A stretch of 43,205 bases of DNA from Caldithrix sp964532875 (GCA_964532875.1 CAZHIZ010000010.1:1-43205), one strand, 5' to 3'. Shown: positions 25,549 to 35,272, counted from the stretch's first letter. The notes: generated from the letters alone by a model not told the origin. Translations and numbers: made by a program.

Positions 25549-28333
25549 AAATCCAGCCCACGCCCGAGGAACCTAAAAAGGCGATCGCTCCTTTTTGATC
25601 CCCTAAAAGTAAACGCTCACCCAGCGAATTGGTACCCACATTACCGAAACTCCCGGTAAAGCAGGTCATGCTGGCAATGAACGGTAATTTATTACCGTTA
25701 TCCAATTGGTCGGCTTCTTCTAAACCCATTAACCCGGCATCGGCCCAGATGGCGCCTCCACCGTGCCCCACAAAATTGACAAATGACAAACCCTGATCAA
25801 AGAAATTGATGACATCGCGCGAATTACCGAAATGGGCATCGGGATGGCGGTTTTCATTTTTGATGGAATTGAGTTGCTCGGCAAAAAAACCTTTGGGCAA
25901 ACGATGATGAATAAGCCGTAAACTCTGGGTACGGAAAACCGGCCGGCCCGTTAAATATTCCTTGGTACCGTCGTAACCGGAAAGAAACAAGGTTCGGTTT
26001 ACCCAATCCCCGGCGGCTCCGGCCGCATAATTCTCCAATTTGTCCAAATAGCTCTTTAACTCGTACACCGAACCGGCCGGAATGCGACTGACCACCACTT
26101 CGGGAATGTAATCATCGCCTTCCAACAGGGCATATTGAAAATCCGATTCGGCCGCACCGTATTTTAACGTCTGGTAATAAATGGTAGGTACCAAATCCGC
26201 TTCCGAACGATAATTGATGGCGGCATCCCCCACTAACACCACATATTGCAAAGGATTGGAAGCATCCCAATTTTCATACGCGTAACGAATGAAATCCTTA
26301 ATGGCCAAAGGGGATTTAATTCCGTAATTAAACAAATCATAAATATCGCGTACCGTTACTATTTGTACATGAAAGCCTTGCGCTTCTTTTATGGATTTTA
26401 AACGCTGGCATTCCTTGCTCAAAAGGTCGTGTGTGATGATCAAATAATCGGCAACATTCGTTTGATCTAATAAAGATCGTTGCGCATCGTCTTCCTGCCA
26501 GGGGCGGTAAGCTTCGATAGACAACACGCTCTTTTTTTGCTCGTCGGTCAAAGCCACATATTGAATGGAAGGATCGACAATCTCATCCTGAAAACTAATG
26601 CGGTAAGAAAACTTCCTGCTTTTTTCATCCGTAACCGGCTTTACTTCCACATTGGTGATTTTACTGATGCCCAACTTGTACACATCAATTTTATCTTTGC
26701 TAAAGCCGTCGATGTTAAACTGAATTTTATCCCCTAATTTAACATAGCGGCCGTCGAAAAAATCACGATCCACATGAAATTTCAAATAATCATGATCGGC
26801 TTTGTACAAATGCAAATAGCTGACATTGAACCAATTGAGCAAGACAATATCCGTGACGCCACTCTGGAACATATCGACTTCCAGACGATTCATGCCGTCA
26901 TTCAAAATGGATTGCTCGATTTTAACCGCCGAGTCGGCATTGGTGATCATCCATTTATGCTGATCCTTCCAGCCGTCTTTGGGCATTACCTTGCCCACCA
27001 TGCGCGCCACATTGCCCTTGCCGCGAATCTTAATGGCCACCTGATGACCTTTCAGGGGATTTTGCCGGGCATCGTAATAGGATTTGCCGCGCAGCATGGC
27101 CCAAACAGTCACATCCGCTCCGAAATCGGCCGGATGCGGCAGATAAAAATCGTAGCCGATACTTCCCGGTGCGGAAACTCCCGAATCGTAATAATACTGA
27201 TCGATCTCGTAGGCAGGACGATTAATCAGGGAATAGGTGTGTCCGAATTTTTGGGCCATGTTATTCTGTTCGAAATGTAACGTATCCTTAAAAGCATAAG
27301 GACTGATCACCAACTGATTGCGGCCGGTCGTAATTCCGCCGCTCTCTTCCAGAAGGCGCAAACCTTTTTGGGGCTGGTAAACCAGCCAATAGACATTCGT
27401 ATCGCTAAAAGGATCGGAGTACAATTCGGGAAATTGCTCATAAAATGTTTTTTGATTTTTTTCGCCCCAGAACTCCAGATAATCGTTTTCATCAAACGAA
27501 AAATCCTTTTCGCCCTTCACGTACATGGGCACCTGATGCCCTTTGTTGTACAGAGCCAAATGCGTTGGATCGATATCTTGCACCGGAAAGCCGGCTCGTA
27601 CCAATTCATCGTAGGTTACTTTGTAAATGCCGTCTTCGCGCACTTTTAATTTAAAAACGATTTCCTGATTCAAAACGGCCTGCCAATGTTCAAGACTTTT
27701 TATCTCCGAAGCCATCTTGAGGGAAGAAACTTTCTCGTTCGGCAGTGCCGCGTAAAGCGCGCGCGAACCGTTCAACAGAAAGGCTTTGCTTAATTTTTTG
27801 TCCAAACGGACAGGATTGTTGTGCGGAACGACCGGAACGGAGGGTGCGAGAGAAGGTTTTCCGATCTCCAGTTCCATGGATTTCAGGTAAGTGATGGTGT
27901 GATGATCGGCGCTAACACGCAGCGGAAAAACCGTCAAGGCCAAAATCGGTGCCGAACCCATGCGGCCCAAATACTGCACCTGTGCCCAGGCATCGATTGC
28001 TCTGCCTTGCAGGGTTGTATCTTGAGTCCAGAAATAACGCTCTATGGTTTTGCTTTCCGTCTTTACCGCCTTTACGGTTAAAGTCGGTGTGCGCATGAAA
28101 TCCAAATTGAAAAATTTAACAATAGCCGGAACAAGATTTTTGTTTTGATCCAACGTAAAAGCGGCATGAGCATAATCCGCTTGCCAGGCCTTACCTACCG
28201 GTTGCAAATCGGGCTCTTGAAAAGTGATTTTCAAATGCAAGAACGAAGGCGTTTGCTGTAAAATTTTAAAGGAATAGTCGGCGCTGTAAATAAATTGAAT
28301 ACTCAGAAGAATAAGAAAAAATAATTTTTTCAT
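25494..28333 (-). CDS. porU: PorU-like gingipain-family sortase, N-terminal and catalytic part (gene cut by assembly gap)
   Basis: PorU is the cell-surface cysteine protease of T9SS that removes the C-terminal sorting domain of cargo and links cargo to the surface. This part has a signal peptide (MKKLFFLILLSIQFIYS then ADYS), an N-terminal propeptide-like region, and the peptidase C25 domain with the catalytic pair visible: His857 in NFVGHGGGAIWA and Cys891 in ASMTCFTGSFG. The 34-residue spacing agrees with gingipains. The gene continues past the gap at 23136-25393. It is the first of four tightly packed genes (porU, porV, lipoprotein, SLBB). The ribosome site is weak. At 1,680 aa in total it is longer than typical PorU (about 1,100-1,200 aa) because of extra beta-sandwich domains after the catalytic domain. 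Confidence 0.88.
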
Positions 28334-28475
28334 AATCCGCTATCACCAAGTCTGATTTATGGTTGAAGCAAAGAATAAAGACATTTGCTTCCATTTCCAA
28401 TGATTAAAATCACGAACATTCAGCAGCTATAACTTCCGTTTACCAACACGCTGCTTTGGCTAATTTACCTTCTTG

Positions 28476-28497
28476 AAAAACGGTTTAACCGCACCGT
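28476..28497 (-). terminator. Weak terminator candidate after cdaA
   Basis: On the minus strand, a 5-bp stem (ACGGT/ACCGT) around GCGGTTAA followed by TTTTC, about 20 nt after the cdaA stop codon. The stem is short, so confidence is low. Position and T-run fit. Confidence 0.4.
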
Positions 28498-28515
28498 CTT
28501 CCAATTTATTCCGAA

Positions 28516-29325
28516 CTATTGAGTATCGGCAGAAACCGAAAATATTTGAGAAATTTTACCGTGAGGTTTCGGTGTGTAAATTTCGTTTAACCGTTTGCGC
28601 AACATACTTTCCGTTAAGCCGCGCACCAACTTGCCGTTTTCCGCATAAGAGATCATTCCGGTTTCTTCCGAAACAACGATTACAAAAGCATCGGTCTGCT
28701 CCGAAAGCCCCAATGCCGCGCGGTGCCGCGTTCCGAGTGCCGGGTCGATATTGGGATTTTGCGATAAAGGCAAAACGGTTTTAGCCGCCACGATAATATC
28801 GTTTTGAATGATCATAGCCCCGTCGTGCAAAGGAGAGCGTGGATTAAAAATGGAACCGATCAATTGGCGCGTTACCTTGGCCTGAATCTCGATTCCCGTA
28901 TCGATGATGGATTTCAAGCCCATATCCCGCTCGATTACGATCAATGCTCCGAAGTTCTTGTTTGACAATTCGATGACAGCGGCCACGATTTCGTCAATAA
29001 ACTCCAGATTGCCTACTTTGACAAATTTTTGAATAAGCCGGCTCTGCCCGATAAAAACCAACAAACGCCTTAGTTCCGGCTGGAATAAAATCACAAAGGC
29101 CAACACCCAAACCGTTTTTAAGCTGGACATTATCCAGGTTAGGGCACTCATGCTCAACAGCTCGCCGATGATGGAAATAATAATAATGACCAGCAAACCG
29201 GTAAACATGCGAATGGCAATGGTGCCTTGTAAAAAAATGTACAATTCGTAAAAAATCCAGGTAACAATCAAGATGTCGATAACATCAATAATCGTTACGG
29301 GAATGAAACCTATTCTGAACAACAT
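28516..29325 (-). CDS. cdaA: Diadenylate cyclase CdaA (c-di-AMP synthase)
   Basis: Membrane-bound enzyme that makes cyclic di-AMP from two ATP. Three hydrophobic segments fill the first 85 residues (about 12-32, 40-56, 66-82), followed by a linker and the DisA_N catalytic domain from about residue 105. The diagnostic DGA motif is at 168-170 (PLHDGAMII) and RHR at 200-202 (GTRHRAALGLSE). Length 269 aa is normal for CdaA/DacA. It lies 36 nt downstream of folP; a folP-cdaA pair is common in the FCB group. No CdaR-like regulator is encoded next to it. c-di-AMP usually controls K+/osmolyte balance and wall homeostasis. Confidence 0.95.
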   Translation of the reverse strand: MLFRIGFIPVTIIDVIDILIVTWIFYELYIFLQGTIAIRMFTGLLVIIIISIIGELLSMSALTWIMSSLKTVWVLAFVILFQPELRRLLVFIGQSRLIQKFVKVGNLEFIDEIVAAVIELSNKNFGALIVIERDMGLKSIIDTGIEIQAKVTRQLIGSIFNPRSPLHDGAMIIQNDIIVAAKTVLPLSQNPNIDPALGTRHRAALGLSEQTDAFVIVVSEETGMISYAENGKLVRGLTESMLRKRLNEIYTPKPHGKISQIFSVSADTQ

Positions 29326-29361
29326 GAATGTTTGTCCCTTTGTATCGGTTAAAAACGTCCC

Positions 29362-30528
29362 TCAGGCGGTGGCTTCGGGCCAGTCACCGTTAAAAACGGC
29401 CCGTTGCATCTGCAACACGTCCTTTGTGGCAGCCACATCATGAACGCGCACGATGTGTGCCCCGTTGTGCACAGCCATTAATTCCGTAGCCAAACTGCCG
29501 AATAAACGTTGATCCGTTTCTTTATTCAATACGGCACCGATGAACGATTTGCGCGAGGTCCCTATCAAAATCGGCCTATTTAGAAAAGTAAAGTCTTTTA
29601 AGTCGCGAAGCAACTGTAAATTGTCGGACAGGCGTTTGCCGAAACCAATGCCCGGATCGAGGGCCACCATCTCAATCCCGGCGCGGGTTAGTACCTGTAA
29701 ACGTTCTTCGAAATAGCGGTAAACTTCGCCGACCACATCCGTGTAAAAGGGATTCTTTTGCATATTACGCGGCGTTCCTTTAATGTGCATGACAATTAAG
29801 GGACATCTGGCTTTTTGCACCACGGAAATCATCTCGGGATCGAATTGGGCGCCGCTGATATCGTTCACCAAATCGGCACCGGCCTGTAAAGCTCTGGCCG
29901 CCACTTTACTCTTGTAGGTATCCACCGAAATAAGCACGTTACTGCGCGCCCGTATGGCGGCAATAATGGGTACCACACGTGCCGTTTCTTCCTGTTCCGA
30001 AACGGGCAAAGCACCCGGTCGGGTCGATTCGCCGCCCACATCGATGATCTGTGCCCCCTCCTCCACCATTTGCAAAGCGTGCCGCAACGCTTTTTCCATG
30101 CTGTTAAATTGTCCGCCGTCGCTAAAAGAATCGGGGGTTACGTTTAAAATGCCCATAATGATCGGCCCGTTGCCAAAGTCCAGCAGGCGTTTGTTACCCC
30201 ATTCCCACCGGCTCGGTGAAGATCCTTGTAAAAAGGCGGTCATGCGCAGGCAGGCTTCCTTAACCGTAGAGGGAATGTCTGCCGGCCACTTGTGAAACGA
30301 ACAAAAAAGGGGATTGAGTAAAACCCTTCCTTCGGCCCGGTCGATTTTCACCAGGGCCGGAACGGACGGTTCGAACAGGCGGCCAAAGGCTTCCGTTTCC
30401 TGCGTGTTCAACGCGCTCAGCTCAAACAAAACCTGCCCCAATAAAGCGGCGGGGAGGGAGATATCGTAATGTCGGTTAAGTTCTCGGATCCTATTTAGAG
30501 ACGTTAGATGAATCGGCCGCAGGCGCAT
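29362..30528 (-). CDS. folP: Dihydropteroate synthase with N-terminal extension
   Basis: Joins p-aminobenzoate to the pterin in folate synthesis. Both family signatures are intact: MGILNVTPDSFSDGG (125-139) and IIDVGGESTRPG (161-172), then the D-I-S-G, K-G-T-P and GTSRKSF motifs, with the MRVHDV-type end reading IVRVHDV. At 388 aa it is about 110 residues longer than E. coli FolP. The extra N-terminal part (1-115) has no motif I recognise and is similar to long forms known from some deep-branching bacteria and archaea. The ATG lies 38 nt inside the end of the upstream TPR gene, so the two are coupled. Confidence 0.95.
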   Translation of the reverse strand: MRLRPIHLTSLNRIRELNRHYDISLPAALLGQVLFELSALNTQETEAFGRLFEPSVPALVKIDRAEGRVLLNPLFCSFHKWPADIPSTVKEACLRMTAFLQGSSPSRWEWGNKRLLDFGNGPIIMGILNVTPDSFSDGGQFNSMEKALRHALQMVEEGAQIIDVGGESTRPGALPVSEQEETARVVPIIAAIRARSNVLISVDTYKSKVAARALQAGADLVNDISGAQFDPEMISVVQKARCPLIVMHIKGTPRNMQKNPFYTDVVGEVYRYFEERLQVLTRAGIEMVALDPGIGFGKRLSDNLQLLRDLKDFTFLNRPILIGTSRKSFIGAVLNKETDQRLFGSLATELMAVHNGAHIVRVHDVAATKDVLQMQRAVFNGDWPEATA

Positions 30529-32086
30529 GTTTCTTCTTTAGCTCCTCCATTTTTTTCAGTACCGTACGGATGCCGTACATGGCTTCCAGGGCATATTTAT
30601 CGTCGTCACCCGTTTTTAATTTAACACGTTGCCGAAAGTATTTTAAAGCGGAATCCAATTGGCCGCTGCGGTTGTAAATCATGGCCACATACAGGTAGGA
30701 ATCACGATGGTGATTCAGATGAATGGCCTTCATGAAATTTTTCAAAGCGGCACTGTCGTTTTTCATCAGATAGTAGCAGACACCCAGGCTGTAAAAGGTA
30801 TTGGGATCATGGGGATACTCTTTTTGTAATTGCTTAAATATGGCTAAGGCTTTTTCGGGGTGATTGGTTTTGGCGTACAACGAGCCCAACAGGCTGCGAA
30901 TTTGCGAATCGCCTGGTTGGATTTTCAAAAAACGTTCGGCAATACGAATGCCTTCCGCGGTAGAACGCAAAGTACCGATACCGGCCAGATAAATCTCGTT
31001 AGCCAGTTGGTACACGGCATCCCGATATCCGGGATCAAAATAAACGGCGCGCTTCAAAACATCCACACGATCTTTGTAGCCGATATCTTTTAAGCGTTCC
31101 GGCAACAGAAAGCTTAAATAATAATAAACACGGGCGTTCTCGGGATCGTCCACGTAGGCCTTTTTCAAGAATATTTCGGCATCGCCAAAGTTTTGCTCAC
31201 GAATAGCCATGCGCCCTAAAAGAATATCAACCCAGGGCGTATCTTTGCGCTCTTTGATAAAAGGAATCAAAAGGCGTCGGGCACGATCAAAATCCGCATT
31301 TTTAACTTTGACATATTTCATCTTTTCAAAATCTACGGGTTTTTCAAGCCCCAAGCGCACGTAAGCCGCAGCTTTAAGCACGCGGGCCGCCGCATCGTTG
31401 CGTTTTTGCAAATGTTGCAACACCTGTCGGTACGCCCCGTTTAAATACCACAAATAGGTACGCAACCAATCCGAATCGGGCGAATTGGAATTAAAAGCCG
31501 GATTTTTAAAAAAACGGAATTGTTTCTGCAGGGCGGAGAGCACCTGTGTAAAACCGGTCGTATCGTTTTGTGTAAAACGATAGGTCTTCTTCTTTTTCAA
31601 ATCGCTCACCGTAACCCGAAATCCCGCGGCATCGAATGAACTTTCGATCAGATAACGGGCATTCATGGCCATGGCGGCCTGCCGCCAATTACGGTAATCT
31701 CCCACCCGTTTGGAAGTTAACGTCTCGTAAAGCCAATCCCAGCGATGGAACAGGTAGCGCGCCGGAGTATTGTTGATGCTGATTTTTTTAATCACTTCCG
31801 CGAAGCGAAAAGCTCTTGGCGCGGGATTAAAACGCTGCCCCTCCCTGGAAGGCAAAACAACCACACGCTCCTGCGGTTTGGGCGGTTGCATGGCAAACCA
31901 GGCCGCAGCGTACAATAACAAAATAACAACATTGGCTGTTATTACATTCTTTTTTAAACGTTCACGGGAAATCAAATCGGAATGGCGGAAAAACCAGAAG
32001 GTCAAGTTGACAACGAATAACACAAAAAGCAGCAAATAAATACCGCCCGGAACATCGGCTGATAAAAATGAAATTAGGGAGCTCAT
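30491..32086 (-). CDS. Membrane-anchored TPR protein
   Basis: 531 aa, specific role not recognised. Two N-terminal membrane helices (about 14-33 and 46-66) are followed by a domain resembling the TolB-like sensor found in front of TPR regions (MNARYLIESSFDAAGFRVTVSDLKKKKTYRF, read in parts, about 140-170). From about residue 215 to 500 there are six or more tetratricopeptide-like repeats (for example EKALAIFKQLQKEYP, SALKNFMKAIHLN, SALKYFRQRVKLK). TPR arrays mediate protein contacts, so it is probably a scaffold at the inner membrane. AAGGAA lies 5 nt before the ATG. First gene of the TPR-folP-cdaA transcript. Confidence 0.82.
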   Translation of the reverse strand: MSSLISFLSADVPGGIYLLLFVLFVVNLTFWFFRHSDLISRERLKKNVITANVVILLLYAAAWFAMQPPKPQERVVVLPSREGQRFNPAPRAFRFAEVIKKISINNTPARYLFHRWDWLYETLTSKRVGDYRNWRQAAMAMNARYLIESSFDAAGFRVTVSDLKKKKTYRFTQNDTTGFTQVLSALQKQFRFFKNPAFNSNSPDSDWLRTYLWYLNGAYRQVLQHLQKRNDAAARVLKAAAYVRLGLEKPVDFEKMKYVKVKNADFDRARRLLIPFIKERKDTPWVDILLGRMAIREQNFGDAEIFLKKAYVDDPENARVYYYLSFLLPERLKDIGYKDRVDVLKRAVYFDPGYRDAVYQLANEIYLAGIGTLRSTAEGIRIAERFLKIQPGDSQIRSLLGSLYAKTNHPEKALAIFKQLQKEYPHDPNTFYSLGVCYYLMKNDSAALKNFMKAIHLNHHRDSYLYVAMIYNRSGQLDSALKYFRQRVKLKTGDDDKYALEAMYGIRTVLKKMEELKKKHAPAADSSNVSK

Positions 32087-32155
32087 AACGTTTCCTTATT
32101 TTGGGTGAACGAACCGACGACGATTTACAACCCAAACTGCCGATTCGGTTCTTAC

Positions 32156-32184
32156 AATCTATCTTGTAAACGCATCAATTTCAA
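32156..32184 (-). promoter_or_regulatory. Possible promoter of the TPR-folP-cdaA operon
   Basis: On the minus strand TTGAAA and TAGATT are separated by exactly 17 nt, matching sigma-70 consensus at 5 of 6 and 4 of 6 positions, about 70 nt upstream of the TPR start codon. Confidence 0.35.
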
Positions 32185-32360
32185 GATATTTCCCCCGAAC
32201 ATCTTTTAATAATAAAAAAAGATTTTGTTTGAATTAAAATAAATTCCGTTCGCCATTCGCTTTGCTAAACACCAGGGTTTTCATCGGATCTTACGTAAAA
32301 ATGGCTCCTGTAGTTATTCCGGACATTTTGCAAAGCCTGCAAAATATTCGTTTAAAAGCA

Positions 32361-32513
32361 TAGAGTTCCGCAAAATGTACAAACATGTCATTTTGAATCC
32401 CGATTTATCGGGATGAAAAATCTTTAGCTTCAACAAAAACAAAAGAATTATCGTGGTCCGATTTTTCGGGACTCCTCGAAATGGGCCCCAGACTTACATT
32501 TTGCAGAACTCTA
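32361..32513. mobile_element. MITE-like element, 153 bp
   Basis: Terminal inverted repeats of 19 bp (32361-32379 and 32495-32513) with a single mismatch, starting TAGAGTTC and ending GCAAAATGTA. There is no coding capacity. Inside is a perfect 8-bp hairpin (32397-32414, arms ATCCCGAT/ATCGGGAT). The octamer TTTAAAAG occurs just outside both ends (32351-32358 and 32515-32522), 1-2 nt away from the termini, which may be a blurred target duplication or chance in AT-rich DNA. Confidence 0.55.
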
Positions 32514-32523
32514 ATTTAAAAGT

Positions 32524-32546
32524 AAAAAAGGGAGCTTGCGCTCCCT
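32524..32546 (-). terminator. Terminator of the tilS-hpt-ftsH end of the operon
   Basis: On the minus strand GGGAGC/GCTCCC with a 4-nt loop, extended by one A-T pair, followed by TTTTTT. It lies about 30 nt beyond the ftsH stop codon. Confidence 0.88.
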
Positions 32547-32576
32547 GAATCATTTTAAAATATCATGCCGTCCAAT

Positions 32577-34706
32577 TTAGTCTTCTTGCGAATTCTCCGT
32601 ATTTTGCTTTTCATCGTCCGGAGGCGCCTCATCACCGTTTTTATTTTGTGTTTCTTCCTTAGAATCCGGCATTTGATTGTTCTGTTGTTGTTCCAACTGC
32701 TTCTTCAGTCTTTCCACTTCTTTCAAACGGTCTCTGCGGCTATTGGTGTCCGCGTCCTTAGCGGCAAAGGCCGGATGCTCGATCTTCTCGCCACGCAAAA
32801 TGCGGTCGATCTGTTCGCCGTCCAAAATCTCGAATTCAAGCAAGGCTTTGGCCAGGGCGTGCAGTTTATCGATATTATCGGACAACAATTTCAAAGCGCG
32901 TTTTTCGGCCGCCGAGACAATGGCAATCACTTCTTGGTCGATCTCTTCGGCCGTTTTTTCGCTGTAATCGCGATGCTGGGCGATTTCCCGTCCTAAAAAG
33001 ATTTCCTGTTCTTTTTTACCGAACGTTACCGGCCCCATTTTTTCGCTCATGCCCCATTCGCAGACCATCTTGCGCGCCAGATCGGTAGCCCGTTCGATAT
33101 CGTTTCCGGCACCGGTGGTCAATTGTTTAAACACCAATTTTTCCGCGGCGCGTCCGCCCAGAAGCTGGGCCAACATGCCCTGTAAATATTCGTACGAATA
33201 GGTATGGCGTTCGTCAATGGGCAGGTAGGCCGTTACACCCAGGGCCCGACCGCGCGGAATAATCGTTACCTTGTGCACCGGATCGGTGCCCGGGGTCAAC
33301 TTGCCGACCAGTACGTGCCCCGATTCATGATAAGCGGTCACCTTTTTCTCTTCGTCGCTGATCAATACGGATTTGCGCTCCATGCCCATCATAATTTTAT
33401 CTTTGGCCTCTTCAAAATCGGCCATGGTTACTTTGCTGCGATTCTTGCGGGCGGCCAATAAAGCCGCTTCATTGACCAGGTTGGCCAGATCGGCTCCGGA
33501 AAGACCCGGCGTGCCACGGGCGATGGCCTGCAAATCCACCGAGCTGTCCAAAGGCACTTTACGCGTGTGAACCTTTAAAATGCCTTCGCGTCCGCGCACG
33601 TCCGGACGATCAACTACAATCTGGCGATCGAAACGTCCGGGTCGCAAGAGCGCGGAATCCAGAACATCCGGACGGTTGGTCGCAGCCAGAAGAATAACCC
33701 CTTCTTTGGTGTCAAAGCCGTCCATCTCGACCAAAAGCTGGTTCAACGTTTGTTCGCGTTCGTCATGTCCGCCGCCCAATCCGGCGCCGCGGTGGCGCCC
33801 CACGGCATCAATTTCGTCGATAAAAATAATGCACGGTGCGTTCTTGCGTCCCATCTCGAACAAATCGCGCACACGACTGGCGCCCACACCGACAAACATC
33901 TCCACGAAATCCGCGCCGCTCATGCTAAAAAACGGCACGCCCGCCTCGCCGGCCACGGCTTTGGCTAACAGAGTTTTACCGGTTCCCGGAGGTCCTAAGA
34001 GCAATGCGCCTTTGGGTATTTTCCCACCCAACCGCGTGAACTTTTGCGGTTCTTTCAAAAACTCGATGATCTCCTGCAATTCCATCTTGGCTTCGTCGCA
34101 ACCGGCCACATCGTCGAAGGTTACCTTAATTTTGTCTTTGGTCAAAAGCTTGGCTTTACTTTTGCCGAAATTAAAGATACCCCGCGTACCGCCTGCGCCG
34201 CCCTGCATGCGTTTGGCAAAAAATATCCATACACCCAAAATCAAAACCCAGGGTAAAATGTTAATCAAAATAATCGACCAATCGCTGGGCGGTTCCACAA
34301 AACGAATATTAACGCCGTATTTTTCCCATTCCTTGGTACTGGTGTTGTCCACATAAGGCAAAATGGTGCGAATGTATTGTACCGATTTCAACCGTTTACC
34401 GATCTGAATGGACATTTTTTGCTTCAGCTTTCCGCGGAATTTGAGGTCTTTAAGCGTGATTTCCCCGCTGACGATATCGCCGTCCCTTAGGAGTTTTTGA
34501 TAAGTATTGTAATCGACTTCGGCCTCATCCGAACGCCCGCTGGGCCACATGGTGCTAAAAGCAATGGCCGCCAGCAAGATCAAAATCCAGATCAAACCGG
34601 TCTTGGAGGCTTTTTTCCATTGAAATTCATCATTGGAATTTTGATCTTTCCGATTGGGAGATTCATTCGGATTTTTTTTATTTTCATTATTATGTTTATT
34701 TTCCAT
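32577..34706 (-). CDS. ftsH: ATP-dependent zinc metalloprotease FtsH
   Basis: Inner-membrane AAA+ protease that degrades damaged membrane proteins and regulators, working as a hexamer. 709 aa. A hydrophilic Asn/Lys-rich N-terminus (1-34) is followed by membrane helix 1 (about 37-54), a periplasmic domain, and helix 2 (about 143-163). The AAA domain has Walker A GPPGTGKT at 238-245, Walker B IIFIDEID at 293-300 and the second region of homology ending RPGRFDR at 355-361. The protease zinc site is HESGH at 460-464. The C-terminal tail is an acidic, Gln/Asn-rich disordered stretch (about 660-709). hpt ends 17 nt upstream, and tilS-hpt-ftsH is a widely conserved gene order. AAAGGAAG precedes the ATG. 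Confidence 0.98.
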   Translation of the reverse strand: MENKHNNENKKNPNESPNRKDQNSNDEFQWKKASKTGLIWILILLAAIAFSTMWPSGRSDEAEVDYNTYQKLLRDGDIVSGEITLKDLKFRGKLKQKMSIQIGKRLKSVQYIRTILPYVDNTSTKEWEKYGVNIRFVEPPSDWSIILINILPWVLILGVWIFFAKRMQGGAGGTRGIFNFGKSKAKLLTKDKIKVTFDDVAGCDEAKMELQEIIEFLKEPQKFTRLGGKIPKGALLLGPPGTGKTLLAKAVAGEAGVPFFSMSGADFVEMFVGVGASRVRDLFEMGRKNAPCIIFIDEIDAVGRHRGAGLGGGHDEREQTLNQLLVEMDGFDTKEGVILLAATNRPDVLDSALLRPGRFDRQIVVDRPDVRGREGILKVHTRKVPLDSSVDLQAIARGTPGLSGADLANLVNEAALLAARKNRSKVTMADFEEAKDKIMMGMERKSVLISDEEKKVTAYHESGHVLVGKLTPGTDPVHKVTIIPRGRALGVTAYLPIDERHTYSYEYLQGMLAQLLGGRAAEKLVFKQLTTGAGNDIERATDLARKMVCEWGMSEKMGPVTFGKKEQEIFLGREIAQHRDYSEKTAEEIDQEVIAIVSAAEKRALKLLSDNIDKLHALAKALLEFEILDGEQIDRILRGEKIEHPAFAAKDADTNSRRDRLKEVERLKKQLEQQQNNQMPDSKEETQNKNGDEAPPDDEKQNTENSQED

Positions 34707-34723
34707 ACGTTAAACGCTTCCTT

Positions 34724-35272
34724 TCATTCCTGTTCAATATAATAAATGGAACGCAAATTTCGTTTAATCTGTCCGTCGTCCAAACCGTAACCCACAACAA
34801 ATTTATCGTCGATGTCAAATCCGACGTAATCGAGCTGCACCGGCACCTTTTTCTTTTCCGGTTTGTTGAGCAATGTTACAAACCGTAAATCCGCCGGGTT
34901 AAACGCTTCCAGCATTTTGCGTAAAAATTGAATGGACAAGCCGGAATCGACGATATCTTCCACCACCAGAACCGCACGCCCGTTAATATCCGCACTGAGC
35001 GGCTTTAAAATCTTAATATGGCCGGAACTCTCCCGCCCGTCGCCGTAACTGGAAATACGGATAAAATCCACTTCCACATCCGTGTTGATGTAGCGAATCA
35101 GGTCGGCCAGAAAAATAAAACTGCCGTTTAAAATACCGATTAAAATGGGACGCTTGCCTTTAAAATCGGCGGCTATTTGGGCGCCCAATTCTTGCAGTCG
35201 CTCCTGGATTTTTTCTTCTTCGATTAAAACTTTGTAATTATCCGGCACCAATGCCGATTGATCGAAACCCAT
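34724..35272 (-). CDS. hpt: Hypoxanthine phosphoribosyltransferase
   Basis: Purine salvage enzyme that converts hypoxanthine (and often guanine) with PRPP to IMP/GMP. 182 aa, normal length. The PRPP-binding motif VLVVEDIVDSGLS is at 101-113, the flexible-loop region SSYGDG is at 75-80, and the base-binding end FVVGYGLDD is clear. It starts 3 nt after the tilS stop codon with AGGA upstream and precedes ftsH, so it belongs to the tilS-hpt-ftsH set. Confidence 0.96.
   Translation of the reverse strand: MGFDQSALVPDNYKVLIEEEKIQERLQELGAQIAADFKGKRPILIGILNGSFIFLADLIRYINTDVEVDFIRISSYGDGRESSGHIKILKPLSADINGRAVLVVEDIVDSGLSIQFLRKMLEAFNPADLRFVTLLNKPEKKKVPVQLDYVGFDIDDKFVVGYGLDDGQIKRNLRSIYYIEQE

Larger units (their letters stand above)
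32087..32576. other. Intergenic region between ftsH and the TPR gene
   Basis: 490 nt without a gene. From right to left it contains the ftsH terminator (32524-32546), a 153-bp MITE-like element (32361-32513), an AT-rich spacer, and the promoter region of the TPR-folP-cdaA transcript (candidate at 32156-32184). Confidence 0.7.

Noticed and set aside
26774..27280. 168-codon open frame on the plus strand
   Set aside because: Antisense to the porU propeptide region; codon pattern follows the opposite-strand gene.
23136..28333. porU as a frameshifted pseudogene or as two separate genes
   Set aside because: The break coincides with an N run flanked by identical 55-mers, and the frame is continuous once these are merged. 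The catalytic His and Cys are intact.
33580..34356. 258-codon open frame on the plus strand
   Set aside because: It is entirely antisense to ftsH, whose motifs are intact. The translation is Pro/Ser/Lys-rich and low in complexity, and no ribosome site is seen.
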